NCBI RefSeq assembly: GCF_041146395.1
Contig: NC_091009.1
Span: forward strand, 373,501-437,500
Source of the DNA: Eulemur rufifrons
Taxonomy: Eukaryota > Chordata > Mammalia > Primates > Lemuridae
Direction of reading: 5' to 3'
DNA: 64,000 nucleotides
Shown: piece after piece, positions 46,644 through 59,914 of the stretch
Position numbering within the stretch: the stretch's first letter is position 1
Layout: every line of letters begins with the position of its first letter
Program-made: the position numbers and the translations under genes
Notes under the pieces: generated by a model
Database searches by the model: none
Told to the model about the DNA's origin: nothing
Seen by the model: only the letters and a program-made list of their open reading frames with translations

Positions 46644-47521
46644 ACTACCCCTCACCCATAACCCTAACCCTGAACATCACAGCTCACCCTGATACTATTG
46701 CTCACCTTAACACATCAACCTCACCATAACTCTAACTTGAACCCGTTATCCTAACGTTAATGCATAAGACTTACCCTAAGAACAACCCCTATCCCTTAAT
46801 TCTAACCCTAACTCCTAGCCACAATTATAACACCTAATCCCTAAGGCTAATTCAAAACTGCTAAACATTACCTTACCCCTACAAACAACCCTAACACTAA
46901 CCCTAACCCTAACCGCTAACCCTAACCGTACACCTAAAAATAACCGTAACACTTGACACTTAACCCTAACCCCTAACCTTAACCCTAACCCTTAACCTTG
47001 ATCCTAATCCTAACAATTAAACCTAACCCTAACTCTTAAGCCTAACACTAACACATACCCTAACGCCTAGACCTAACCCTAAGAGTAAACGTAACCCCTA
47101 ACCCTAACCCTAATCCCTAATGCTAACCCTAACACTGAACCCTAATCCTAAGCCTTAAACCTAACTCTATCCTTAAGCCATAAGCCTAGCCCTAACTGTT
47201 AACCCCACACTAACCCTTAACTCGAACTGTAACCCTAACCCTTAAAACTAAACCTAACACTTAACGCTAACCCTAAGCCTTAACGCTTAACCCTTATCCT
47301 ATCCCTTAACCCTAACCCTAACCCCTAATGCTAACCATAACCCCACCATAAATCTAACCCTAGCCCCTAACCCAACCCTAACCCCTAAACCCTAACCCTA
47401 TCACTAAACCCAACACCTACTCCCTAACCCCTAATCCTCACTCGAAGCTTAAGCCCTAACCCTAAGCCCTCTCCCTGACTAATCTTCATTCCTAACTCTA
47501 ACCATAATCCTAACCCTAAAT

Positions 47522-47725
47522 CTAATTCTCAGACTTCTTGCTATCTCAGAGTTTTAAAAGCCTACAATTCTCCAAAGCCATGCGTGAAAGCTGGCTCTAC
47601 CACAGTGTCCTGCATGAAACCCAGGAGCCCATACTCTGTGTACAATAGAGTGGGTTCCTGGGGACAATCACGGCCCCCTAACTCCCCCTGCTAGTGCTGA
47701 CAGGGCCTATGCCCTAAGCAAAAAC
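47522..47725 (+). repeat. GC-rich block C-like (47.5 kb)
   Basis: C-type features (GAGTTTTAAAAGCC, AAAGCCATGCGTGAAAGC, CCTGCTAGTGC) are mixed with D/A-type CCTGGGGACAATC. This may be closer to the ancestral C block. Confidence 0.74.
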
Positions 47726-48532
47726 CCTGCACCTCACCCATAACCCTAACCCTGAACATAACACCTAACCCTGATGTTATTGTTCACCTTAACACGTAAA
47801 CCTCACTGTAACCCTAACTTTAACCCCCTATCCTAATGTTATTGAATAACACTTACCCTAAGAACAAACCCTATCCCTTAATTCTAAGCCTAACTCCTAG
47901 CATAACCGTAACACCTAATCCCTAACCTTAATTCTCAACTGTTAAACATTAACTTCACCCTACAAACAACCCTAACACTAACCCTAACTCTAACCGCTAA
48001 CCCTAACCCTAACCATTACACTGATCATAATCCTAACAATTAAACCTAACCCTAATTCTTAACCCTAACACGAACCATTACCATAATGCCTAGACCTAAC
48101 CCTAAGTGTAACCCTAACCCCTAACCCTAACCCTAACCGCTAATGCTAACCCTAACCCCGAACCCTAAACCTAACCCTAACCCTATCCCTTAAACCTATT
48201 ACTATCCCTAAACCATTACCCTAATCGCAACTGTTAACCCTCACTCTCACCCTTAACTTGGACCGAAACCCTAACCCTTAACCCTAACCTTAATCCTTAC
48301 TGCTAATCTTAAGCCTTCACCCTTTACCTTAATCCTATCTCGTAAGCCTAACCCTAAGGCTGACCCCTAACCCGCCCGAACATTAACCCTAACCCTAAAT
48401 CTAACGCTAGCCCCTTACAAAAACCTAACACCTAACCCCTGACACACTAATCCTAACTTCTAATTCCTAACAGCTAAACTTCACTCAAACCCTAACCTCT
48501 AACCCTAAACACATAACCCTAACCATAACCCT

Positions 48533-48718
48533 AATTCTCACACTTCCTCCGTTCTCAGAGTTGACCAAGCCTACAATAGAGCCATGCCACAAATCAGAAG
48601 AGGCTCTGCCTGAGTCCTGCATGTAGGTCTGGGCCCGAGGCCCAGGTACGATGGTGTGGTGTTGAGGCGACCCAGTCTGCACCCTTCCCACCATAGATTA
48701 AACAGAGCATTTGCCCTT
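48533..48718 (+). repeat. GC-rich block B (48.5 kb)
   Basis: B block with CCGTTCTCAGAGTTGACC, AATCAGAAGAGGCTCTGCC, GGTACGATGGTGTGGTG and TTAAACAGAGCATTTGCCC. It is closer to B3' and B4' than to the 50-57 kb copies. Confidence 0.8.
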
Positions 48719-49231
48719 AAACTAACCACTAAATCTAAGCCCTAACACTAAACCTAAATCCTAACCCTAAACCTCGGCCCTTATCCTAACGCCCAACAGT
48801 AACACTAAACACTCACCCTAAACTTAACCCATAACCCGAACCCCTAAATGTAACCCTAACCATGAACCCTAAACCTAACCCTAACCTCTAGCCATAACCA
48901 TAACACTTAACTCTAACCCTAAACATTACACGAAGCCTTATTCCTAACCCTAACCCCAACCGTAACACTTAATCTTGACCCTTACCATTAACCCTCACAC
49001 TAATCCTTAACCCTAACCCTAATCCTAATCTTTAACCATAAACCTAACACTGAAGCCTAACCCTGTGCCAAACGCTAAAACCAAACCTTATCCCTAACCC
49101 TGAAACTTAACCGTAAACGTAACTGTAACTATTAAAAATAACACTAACCTTTAACGCTAACCCCTAACCCTCAGAGGCCACCCTAACACTAATCTTCCTC
49201 TCTAAACATTACCATAATCCTACCCCTAAAT

Positions 49232-49440
49232 CTAATTCTCAGACTTCTTGCTTTCTCAGAGTTAAGAAAGCCTACAATCCTCCCATGCCATGAGTAAAAG
49301 GGGGCTCTTCCACTGTGTCCTGCATGAAACCCAGGAGCCCATACCCAGCGTATGATAGAGTGCGTTCCCGGGGACAATCCCATCCCTCTAACCCCCGCCC
49401 CCCACCCAGTGCAGACAGGGACCGTACGCTAAGTATAAAC
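49232..49440 (+). repeat. GC-rich block D (49.2 kb)
   Basis: Close to D2' (AGTAAAAGGGGGCTCTTCC, CCAGGAGCCCATACCCAGCG, CCGCCCCCCACCCAGTGC). Overlapping minus-strand frames of 64 and 76 codons are shadows. Confidence 0.83.
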
Positions 49441-50209
49441 ACTATCCCTAACAGATAACCCTCACCCTCAATATAAAACCTGACCCTGAACCTATTGCTC
49501 ACCTTAAAACATAAACCTCTCCGAAACCCTAAATTATCCCCTTATCTTAACATTAATGTATAACACCCTGAGAAGAAGCCCTATCCCATAATTCTAAATC
49601 TAATCCCCAGCCATAACCCTAACACCTCATCCCTAATTCTAAAATGCCAACCCTACCTTCACCCTACCAACAACACTAACCCTAACCCTAAACCCTTACC
49701 CTAACCCTACGCCTAAAAATAACCCTAACCATTGATCCTTAGTCATAACCCCTAAACCTTAACCCTAACCCTTCACGCTAATCCCAATCCTAACCATTAA
49801 ACATAACCCTACTTAACCCTACCGCTAACCTCTACCCTAATGCCTAGATATCTAACCCCAACACTGACCTACAGTTAACACTAATCCTAACCCCGAATCC
49901 TAACCTTAAAGCTGAACCATAAACCTAACCCTTAACCCTAACCCTATCCCTAACCCCCTAACCCTAACCCTAACTGTTAAGCCTCACCCTAACATTAACC
50001 CTGACTCTAACCCTATCCCTTAACCCTAACCCCTAACCCTAACGCTAACCCCAACCCTAAACCTAACCCTGGCCCCCTAACCCAGACTTAACACCTAAGC
50101 CCTAACACAAACTCTATCCCTAACCACTAATCCCTAGCACCTGACCCTGACTCGAAACCTAACCCCTAACTCGAAACCCCTAAACCCAAACCTAACCCTA
50201 ATTCTCACA

Positions 50210-50387
50210 CTACTTCCATTCCCAGAGTGAAGGAAGCCTACAATACAGCCATGCCATGTGTGAGATGAGGCTCCGCCTGAGTCCTGCATGTAGGTTTTGT
50301 CCCAAGGCCCAGGGAATGATGTTGTGCTTTCGTGGTGACTCAGACCACACCCCTGTCACCGTAGATTAACCAGGTCCAGTGCCCTTA
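50210..50387 (+). repeat. GC-rich block B (50.2 kb)
   Basis: Near-identical to the 53.6-kb and 57.1-kb B blocks (CCCAGAGTGAAG, GGGAATGATGTTGTGC, CTTTCGTGGTGACTCAGACC). It begins the first 3.4-kb unit. Confidence 0.83.
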
Positions 50388-50910
50388 AACTGACCGCTAA
50401 ATCTAAGCCCTACCACCAACCCTAACCCCTGACCCTGAACCTAAGCCCCAAGCCTAAAGCCCAACACTAACTCCAAACACTTACCATAAACCTAATCCCT
50501 ATCCCTAATGCTAAACCCTAAACATAACCCTAACCGTGAACAGTAAACCTAACCCTAACCTCTAACACAAATCCTAACACATAACTCTAACCCTAAAACT
50601 AACCCTAACCCTTAACCCTGAACCTAAACCCTAACCCTATCCCTTAACCTTAACCTTAACCGTTAACTCTCATGCTACCCTTTAATCCTAACCCTAATCC
50701 TAATCTTCAACCCTAAACCTAACACAACCCTAACCCTGTACCAAACCCTAACCCCTCATCTTAACCCTATCCGCAAACCTCAACCCTAAAACGAACTGTA
50801 ACCGTTAAACCTAACAGTAACCTTATACCGTAACCCTAATCTGTAAACATATCCCCTCACCATAACACTACACTTCATCCTGAACCCTAACCATAATCCT
50901 AACCCTAAAT

Positions 50911-51117
50911 CTAATTCTCAGACTTCTTGCTTTCTTAGAGTTTAGAAAGCCTGCAATCCTCCCATGCCATGTGGGAAAGGAGGCTCTACCACTGTGTCCT
51001 GCATGAAAACCATGGGCCCATACCCAGAGTCTGATACAGTGGGTTCCCGGTGACAATCCCAGCCCCCTAACCACGCCCCAGCTTAATGTAGACAGGGCCC
51101 GTGCACTAAGCATAAAC
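50911..51117 (+). repeat. GC-rich block A (50.9 kb)
   Basis: A-block subfamily with CATGTGGGAAAGGAGG, GAAAACCATGGGCCC, GTCTGATACAGTGGG and CCACGCCCCAGCTTAATG. It is shared with the 54.3-kb block and no other. Confidence 0.84.
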
Positions 51118-52093
51118 AATACCTTTAACAGATAACCCTAACCCTGAACATAGCACCTAACCCTGTTCCTATTTCTCCCCTTAACACGTAAACCTCACCG
51201 TGAGCCTAATTTTAACCTCTTATCCTAACGTTAATGCATAACCCATTCCCTGAGAACATCCCCTATCCAATAATTCTATCCCTATCTCCTAGTCATAAGT
51301 GTAACACCTAATCCCTAACCCTAATTCTCAACCGCTAAGCCTAACCGTAACGCTGCCTACAACCCTAACACTGACAGGAACCCTTAGTTCTAACCCCAAC
51401 GCTATGCCTAACAAAAGCCCTAACCCTTCACCGTCACCCTAATCCCTACGCATTACCCTAACCCTTAACCGTAATCCTAATCCTAACCATTAAAACTAAC
51501 CCTAGCTTTTAAAGCTAACCCTAAACCTTACCCTCACGACTAGACCTAACCCTGACACTAACCTAACACTTAACACTAACCATAACCCCTAAAGCTAACC
51601 CTAACCCTGAACCCTAAACCTAACCCTTACACTCATCCTTCACTATATCCCTAACCCCTAAGCCTAATCCTAACTGTTAACCCTCACCCTAACACTTAAA
51701 CTGGACCATAACACTAAACATTAACCCTAACACTAAACTTTAACCCTAACCATAAGCCAACACTTAACCCTAATCCTATCCCTTAACCCTAAGCCTAACC
51801 CTAACCCCTAACCCTAAACCTAACCCTAACCCCAACCCTAACCTTTAATCTTGACCCTTACCCTGAACCCTAACACTAACCCTAATCCTAATCATTAACC
51901 ATAAAGCTAACACTGAAGCCTAACCCTGTGTCAAACGCTAAACCCAAACCTTAACCCTAACCCTCAAACTTAACCATAAACCTAACTGTAACTGTTAAAC
52001 CTAACACTAACCTCTAACGCTAACCCCTAACCCTAAGACCCCACCTTAACACTAACCCTAACCCTAAACATTATCATAATCCTACCCCTAAAT

Positions 52094-52301
52094 CTAATTC
52101 TCGGACTTCTTGCTTTCTTAGAGTTTAGAAAGCCTAAAATCCTCCCATGCCATGAGTAAAAGGGGGCTCTGCAGCTCTCTCTTGCATGAAACCAGGAGCC
52201 CATACCTAGCGTATGATAGAGTGGGTTCCCGGGGACAATCCCATCCCCGTAACCTCAGCCCCCCGCCCAGTGCAGACAGAGCCTGTACGCTAAATATAAA
52301 C
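52094..52301 (+). repeat. GC-rich block D (52.1 kb)
   Basis: D block with GCAGCTCTCTCTTGCATG in place of the usual CCACTGTGTCCTGCATG, and CCTAGCGTATGATAG. It lies only about 1 kb after the preceding A block because the GGGATCCC-bearing interval is missing. Confidence 0.82.
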
Positions 52302-52624
52302 ACTACCCCTAACAGATAACCCTCACCCTGAACATAGCACCTGACCCTGATCCTATTGCTCACCTTAAAACATAAACCTCCCCGTAACCCTAACTTATCC
52401 CCTTAAATTAACGTTAATGCATAACACCCTGAGAAGGAGCCCTATCCCATAATTCTAATCCTAACCCCTAGCCATAACCGTAACACCTCATCCTTAATTC
52501 TAAAATGCCAACCCTAACCTTCACCCTACCAACAACCCTAACCCTAACCCTAACCCCTAACCCTAAGCCCTCACCCTATCACTAATCCTCATCCCTAAAC
52601 CGTACCATAATACTAACTCTAAAT

Positions 52625-52828
52625 CTAACTCTCAGACTTCTTGCTTTCTCAGAGTTTTGAAAGCCTACAATCCTACTAAGCCATGCATGAAAGCCCGCTC
52701 TGCCACAGTGTCCTGCATGAAACCCAGAGGCCCATAAACTGCGTACGATAGAGTGGGTTCCCAGCGACCATCACAGACCCCTAACTTCGCCTCCTAGTGC
52801 ATACAGGGCCTGTGCCCTAAGCACAAAC
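52625..52828 (+). repeat. GC-rich block C (52.6 kb)
   Basis: Typical C block (GAAAGCCCGCTCTGCC, CATAAACTGCGTACGATAG, CAGCGACCATCACAGACCCC). It is the best local reference for the C half of the chimera at 56175. Confidence 0.84.
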
Positions 52829-53589
52829 CCTACCCCTCACCCATAACCCTAACCCGAAACATAACACCTGACCCTGATCCTACTGTCCACCTTAACACGT
52901 AAACCTCACCGTAACCCTAACTTTAACCCCTTATATTAACGATAATGCATGACACCCTGAGAACAAGCCCTATAGCGTAATTCTAACCCTAACTCCTAGC
53001 CATAACCGTAACACCTAATCCCTAATTCTGAAACGCCAACCCTAACCTTAATCCTACCAATAACACTAACACTAACCCTAAACACTTACCCTAACCCTAC
53101 ACCTAAAAGTAACCCTAACCATTGATACTTAGTCATAACCCCTAAACCTTAACCCTAACCCTTCACGCTAATCCCAATCCTAACCATTAAACATAACCCT
53201 ACTTAACTCTACCCCTAACCTATACCTTAATGCCTAGAGATCTAACCCCAACACTGACCTACAGTTAACACTAACCCTAACCCCTGATCCTAACCTTAAA
53301 CCTGAACTATAAAACTAACCCTTAACCCTAACCCTATTCCTAAACCCCTAACCTTAACCCTAAATGTTAAGCCTCACCCTAACACTTAACCCTGACTCTA
53401 AGCCTAAACTTTAACCCTAACACCTAACCCTAACGCTAACCCCAACCCTAAACCTAATCCTGGCCCCTGAACCCAGACTTAACACCTAACCCCTAACACT
53501 AACTCTAACCCTAACCACTAATCCCTAGCACCTGACCCTGACTCGAAACCTAATCCCTAACTCGAAACCCCTGACCCCAAACCTATCCC

Positions 53590-53777
53590 TAATTCTCACA
53601 CTAATTCCATTTCCAGAGTGAAGCAAGCCTACAATACAGCCATGCCATGTGTGAGATGAGGCTCCGCCTGAGTCCTGCATGTAGGTCCTCTACCAAGGCC
53701 CAGGGAATGATGTTGTGCTTTCGTGGTGACTCAGACCACACCCCTCTCACCGTAGATTAAAAAGGTCCTGTGCCCTT
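53590..53777 (+). repeat. GC-rich block B (53.6 kb)
   Basis: Matches the 50.2-kb copy, with GGTCCTCTACCAAGGCC and TTAAAAAGGTCC. It starts the second 3.5-kb unit. Confidence 0.83.
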
Positions 53778-54295
53778 AAACTGACCACTAAAGCTAAGCC
53801 TTACAACCAACCCTAACCCCTGACCCTGAACCTAAGCCCCGAGCCTAAAGCCCAACACTAACTCTAAACACTTACCCTAAACCAAATCCCTAACCCTAAT
53901 GCTAACCCCTAGAGGTAACCCTAACCGTGAACAGTAAACCTAACCCTAACCTCTAACACAAACCCTAACACATAACTCTAACCCTAAAACCAACCCTAAC
54001 GCTTAACCCTGAACCTAAACCCTAACCCTAACCCTTAACCTTAACCGTTAACTCTCATGCTAACCTTTAATCCTAACCCTAATCCTAATCTTCAACCCTA
54101 AACCTAACACAACCCTAACCATGTACCAAACCCTAAACCCTCATCTTAACCCTATCTGCAAACCTCAACACTAAAACGAACTGTAACTGTTAAACCTAAG
54201 AGTAACCTTAAACCGTAACCCTAATCTGTAAACCTATCCCCTCACCATAACACTACACTTCATCCTGAACCCTAACCATAATCCTAACCCTAAAT

Positions 54296-54502
54296 CTAAT
54301 TCTCAGACTTCTTGCTTTCTTAGAGTTTAGAAAGCCTGCAATCCTCCCATGCCATGTGGGAAAGGAGACTCTACCACTGTGTCCTGCATGAAAACCACGG
54401 GCCCATACCCAGAGTCCGATACAGCGGGTTCCCGGTGACAATGCCAGCCCCCTAACCTCCCCCTAGCTTCATGCAGACAGGGCCCGTGCGCTAAGCATAA
54501 AC
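54296..54502 (+). repeat. GC-rich block A (54.3 kb)
   Basis: Sister of the 50.9-kb block (CATGTGGGAAAGGAGAC, GTCCGATACAGCGGG, CCCCCTAGCTTCATGC). Unlike that copy it is followed by the full interval with the anchor at 55309. Confidence 0.84.
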
Positions 54503-56174
54503 AATACCTTTAACAGATAACCCTAACCCTGAACATAGCACCTAACCCTGTTCCTATTTCTCCCCTTAACACGTAAACCTCACCGTGAGCCTAATTTTAA
54601 CCTCTTATCGTAACGTTAATACATAAACCATTCCCTGAGAACATCCCCTATCCAATAATTCTATCCCTATCTCCTAGTCATAAGTGTAACACCTAATCCC
54701 TAACCCTAATTCTCAACCGCTAAGCCTAACCGTAACGCTGCCTACAACCCTAACACTGACAGGAACCCTTAGTTCTAACCCCAACGCTATGCCTAACAAA
54801 AGCCCTAACCCTTCACCCTTCACGCTAACCCCTACGCATTACCCGAACCCTTAACCGTAATGCTAATCCTAACCATTAAACCTAACCCTAGCTCTTAAGC
54901 TAACCCTAAACCTTACCCTCACGACTAGACCTAACCCTGACACTAACCTAACACCTAACCCTAACCAGAACCCCTAAAGCTAACCCTGAACCCTATCCCT
55001 AACCCTAGCAGTAAACTTTAACCCTAAACCTAAGCCCAACCCATAACCCTAATCCTATCCTTTTACCCTAAAACTAACCCCTAAACCTAACCCCTATACC
55101 TAACCCTAACTCTAAACCCAATCCTAATTCTAACCATACCCCTTCATAAAACACTAACTGCTAACCTCTAACCCTAACACTAACCAAAAACCCTAATCGC
55201 TAAACCCTAAGCCTAACGCTTAGCGTTTACCCTAACCTTTAACCCTCACCCTAATTCTTAACACTGACCCTAACCTTAACTTTTAACTTTAAGCCTAGCC
55301 CTTAACGCTACAGTAAGGATGACCCTTAATGCTAATGGGATCCCTTTTCCCTAACCCTAACACTGCACCTAAAAATAACCCTAACCTTTGATCCTTAAAC
55401 CTAACCCCTACACTTACTTTAACCCCAAACCCTAACCCTAATCCTAAGCATTAAACCTAACCCTATCTCTTAACCCTAACGCTAGCCCTTACCCTAAAGC
55501 CTAGTTCTAACCCTAAATCTAACCTCCCGCCTAATCCTAACCTTAAGCCCTAATGCTAACGCTAACCCTGAACCCTAAACCTACCCGTAACCCTTAACAC
55601 TAACCCTATCCGTGAACCTTAACCCTGACCCTAACCATTACCCGCACCCAAGCATTTAACCCTGACCCTACCCCTAATCCTTAATGATAACCCTAACACT
55701 AAACCCTAACCCTAAGCCCAACACTTAACCCTAATCCTATCCCTTAACCCTAAACCTAACCCTAACCCTAATGCTAACCCCTAAACGTAACCCTAACCGT
55801 GAACAGTAAACCTAACCCTAACCTCTAACACAAACCGTAGCACATAACTCTAACCCTAAAACTAACCCTAACCCTAACCCTAACCCTAACCCTAAACCCT
55901 AACTCTTAACCTTAACCCTAAGCGTTAACTCTCACGCTAACCTTTAATCCTAAACCTAATCCTAATCTTCAACACTAAACCTAACACTTAACCCTAACCG
56001 TGTACCAAACCCTAACCCCTCATCTTAACCCTAACCTTAAACCTCAACCCGAAACCAAAGTGTAACCGTTAAATCTAAGAGTAACCTTTAACCCTATCCG
56101 TAATCCCTAAGCCTAAGCCCTCAACCTAACACTAAACTTCATCCTTAACCCTAACCATAACCCTAACCCTAAAT

Positions 56175-56378
56175 CTAATTCTCAGAGTTCTTGCTTTCTT
56201 AGAGTTTAGAAAGCCTGCAATCCTCCCACGCCATGCGTGAAAGGAGGCTCTGCCACAGTGTCCTGCATGAAACCCAGAGGCCCATACACTGCGTGCGGTA
56301 GAATGGGTTCCCAGCGACCATCACAGACACCTAACTTTGCCTCCTAGGGCATACAGGGCCCGTGCCCTAAGCATAAAC
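56175..56378 (+). repeat. Chimeric block: A first half, C second half
   Basis: Up to about 56247 it is family A (TTAGAGTTTAGAAAGCCTGC, GCGTGAAAGGAGGCTC). From TGCCACAGTG at 56251 on it is family C (CCCAGAGGCCC, CACTGCGTGCGG, CAGCGACCATCACAGAC, GCCTCCTAGGGCATACAG). The switch falls in the shared GGCTCTNCCAC stretch. It sits where a separate D and C would be expected, and B follows as usual. Confidence 0.85.
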
Positions 56379-57136
56379 CCTACCCCTCACCCATAAGCCT
56401 AACCCACAACATAACACCTAACCCTGATCCTACTGCTCACCTTAACAGGTAAACCTCACCATAACCCTAACTTTAACCCCATATCTTAACGTTAATGCAT
56501 GACACCCTGAGAACAAGCCCTATACCGTCATTATAACCCTACCTCCTAGCTATAAACGTAACACCGAATCCCTAATTCTGAAGCGCCAACCCTAACCTTA
56601 ACCCGACCAACAACACTAACACTAACCCTAACCCCTTACCCTAACCCTACGCCTAAAAGTAACCCTAACCGTTGATCCTTCGTCATAACCCCAACCTTAA
56701 CCCTAACCCTTAACCTATTCCCAATCCTAACCATTAAACAGAACCCTAACTCTTAACCCTAACCCTAACCTTTACCCTAATGCCTAGAGATCTAACCCCA
56801 ACACTGACCTACAGTTAACACTAACCCCAACCCCTAATGCTAACCTTAAACCTGAACCAAGCTCCTAACCCTTAACCCTAACACTATCCCTAACCCCTAA
56901 GCCTAACCCCAACTGTTAACCCTCTAACCCTCACCCTGAATCCTAACCCTATCCCTTAACCCTAACCACTAACCCTAACGCTAACTCCAACCCTAAACCT
57001 TACCCTGGCCCCCTAACCCAGACTTAACACCTTACCCCTAACACTAACTCTAACCCTAACCACTAATCCCTAGCACCTAACCCTGACTCGAAACCTAACC
57101 CCTAACACGAAAAACCCTAACCCCAACCCCAACCCT

Positions 57137-57323
57137 AATTCTCACACTACTTCCATTCCCAGAGTGAAGCAAGCCTACAATACAGCCATGCCATGTGTGA
57201 GATGAGGCTCCGCCTGAGTCCTGCATGTAGGTCCTCTCCCAAGGCCCAGGGAATGATGTTGTGCTTTCGTGGTGACTCCGACCGCACCCTTCTCACCGTA
57301 GATTAACCAGGTCCTGTGCCCTT
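57137..57323 (+). repeat. GC-rich block B (57.1 kb)
   Basis: Last B block of the window (GGTCCTCTCCCAAGGCC, GTGACTCCGACCGCACCC). After it only 1.87-kb A units follow. Confidence 0.83.
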
Positions 57324-57835
57324 AAACTGACCGCTAAAGCTAAGCACTACCACCAACGCTAACCCCTGACCCTGAAACTAAGACCCGAGACTAAAGCCCA
57401 ACATTAACTCTAGACCCTTACCCTAAACCTAATCCCTAACCCTAATGCTAACCCCTAAACCCAACCCTAACCGTGAAGAGTAAACCTAACCCTAACCCCT
57501 AACACAAACCATAGCACATAACTCTAAACCTAAATCTAACCCTAAGCCTAACCGTAAACCCTAACACTTAACCTTAACCCTAAGCGTTAACTCTCACGCT
57601 AACCTTTAATCCTAACCCTAATTCTAATCTTCAACCCTAAACCTAACACTTAACGCTAAACGTCTACCAAACCCTAACCCCTCATCTCAACCCTAACCGT
57701 ATACCTCAACCCTAAACCGAACTGTAACCGTTAAACCTAAGAGTAACTTTAACCCTAACCCTAATCCCTAACCTTAAGCCCTCACCCTAACACTAAACTT
57801 CATCCTTAACCCTAACCATAATCCTAACCCTAAAT

Positions 57836-58045
57836 CTAATTCTCAGACTTCTTGCTTTCTTAGAGTTTAGAAAGCCTGCAATCCTCCCATGCCATGCGTG
57901 AAAGGAGGCTCTACCACTGTGTCCTGCATGAAACCCACGGGCCCATACCCAGAGTATGATAGAGTGGGTTCCCGGGTACAATCCCAGCCCCCTAAACTCC
58001 CCCCGCCCGCCTAATGCAGACAGGGCCCGTGCGCTAAGCATAAAC
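57836..58045 (+). repeat. GC-rich block A (57.8 kb)
   Basis: Array-type A block matching A1 and A6. The unit around it shares CACTGGAACACC (58217) and ACCCAAACCCCTAAGCC (58358) with left unit 6. Confidence 0.86.
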
Positions 58046-59705
58046 AATACCTTTAACAGATAACCCTAACCCTGAACATAACACCCAACCCTGTTCCTAT
58101 TTCTCCCCTTAACACATAAACCTCACCATGAGCCTAACTTTAACCTATTATCCTAACGTTAATGCATAACACATTCCCTGAGAACAACCCCTATCCCATA
58201 ATTCTAACCCTATCTCCTAGTCATCACTGGAACACCTAATCCCTAACCCTAATTCTAAACCGCTAACCCTAACCGGAACCCTACCTACAACCCTCACACT
58301 GACAGTAACCCTTACTTCTAACCCCAACGCTATGCCTAACAAAAACCCTAACCCTTCACCCAAACCCCTAAGCCTTACGCTAACCCTTAACCCTAATCCT
58401 AATCCTAACCATTAAACCTAACCCTAGCTCTTAATGCTAAACCTAAACCTTACCCTCACGACTAGACCTAACCCTGACACTAACCTAACACCTAACCCTA
58501 AGCAGAACCCCTAAAGCTAACCCTGAACCCTATCCCTAACCCTAGCAGTAAACTTTAACCCTAAACCTAAGCCCAACCCGTAACCCTAATCCTATCCTTT
58601 TACCCTAAAACTAACCCCTAAACCTAACCCCTATACCTCACCCTAACTCTAACCCCAATCCTAATTCTAACCATACCCCTTCATAAAACACTAACTCCTA
58701 ACCGCTAACCCTAACACTAACCAAAAACCCTAATCACTAATCCCTAACCTTAACGCTTAACCTTTACCCTAACCATTAACCCTCACCCTAAATCTTAACA
58801 CTGACCCTAACCTTCACCTTTAACTCTAAGCCTAACCCTTAACCCTACAGTAAGGAAGACCCTTAATGCTAATGGGATCCCTTATCCCTAACCCTAACAC
58901 TACAGCTAAAAATAACCCTAACCTTGGATCCTTAAACCTAACCCCTAACACTTACTTTAACCCCAAAACCTAACCCTAATCCTAAGCATTAAACCTAACC
59001 CTATCTCTTAACCCTAACGCTAGCCCTTACCCTAACGCCTAGATCTAATCCTAAATCTAACCTACCGCCTAATCCTAACCTTAAGCCCTAATGCTAACTC
59101 TAACCCTGAACCCTAAACCTACCCGTAACCCTTAACACTAACCCTATCCGTGAACCTTAACCCTGACCCTAACCATTACCCGCACCCAAGCATTTAACCC
59201 TGACACTACCCCTAATCCTTAACGATAACCCTAACACTAAACAGTAACCCTAAGCCCAACACTTAACCCTAATCCTATCCCTTAACCCTAACCCTAACCC
59301 TAACCCTAATGCTAACCCCTAAACGTAACCCTAACTGTGACCAGTAAACCTAACCCTAACCTCTAACACAAACCATAGCACATAACTCTAACCCTAAAAC
59401 TAACCCTAACCCTAACCCTAACCCTAAACCCTAACTCTTAACCTTAACCCTAAGCGTTAACTCAACGCTAACCTTTAATCCTAACCCTAACCCTAATCTT
59501 CAACCCTAAACATAACACTTAACCCTAACCCTGTACCAAACCCTAACCCCTCATCTTAACCCTAACCGTAAACCTCAACCCGAAACAGAATGGTAACCGT
59601 TAAACCTAAGAGTAACCTTTAACCCTAACCCTAATCCCTAACCCTAAGCCCTCACCCTAACACTAAACTTCATCCTTAACCCTAACCATAATCCTAACCC
59701 TAAAT

Positions 59706-59914
59706 CTAATTCTCAGACTTCTTGCCTTCTTAGAGTTTAGAAAGCCTGCAATCCTCCCACGCCATGCGTGAAAGGCGGCTCTACCACTGTGTCCTGCATG
59801 AAACCCACGGGCCCATACCCAGAGTATGATAGAGTGGGTTCCCGGGTACAATCCCAGCCCCCTACCTCCCCCCGCCCGCCTAATGCAGACAGGGCCCGTG
59901 CGCTAAGCATAAAC
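59706..59914 (+). repeat. GC-rich block A (59.7 kb)
   Basis: Array-type block with TTGCCTTCTTAG, CCCACGCCATGCG, AAGGCGGCTC and CCCTACCTCCCCCCGCCC. It shares CCCACGCCATGCG with the chimera at 56175. Confidence 0.86.

Larger units (their letters stand above)
43786..48532 (+). repeat. Diverged C-strand telomeric section
   Basis: Degenerate CCCTAA repeat with blocks that are further from consensus than elsewhere: truncated B, A, B, A/C-like, C-like. It is probably an older part of the array. The regular 4-kb or 1.87-kb order is not evident and no gene is seen. Confidence 0.82.
48533..57835 (+). repeat. C-strand section with B-A-D-C repeat
   Basis: Block order is B, D, B, A, D, C, B, A, A/C chimera, B, which is B-A-D-C read in the same direction as the reverse complement of the 33-41 kb section. 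B-to-B spacing is 3380 bp (50210 to 53590) and 3547 bp (53590 to 57137), shorter than 4.08 kb because part of the A-to-D interval is missing. No gene is seen. Confidence 0.82.
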
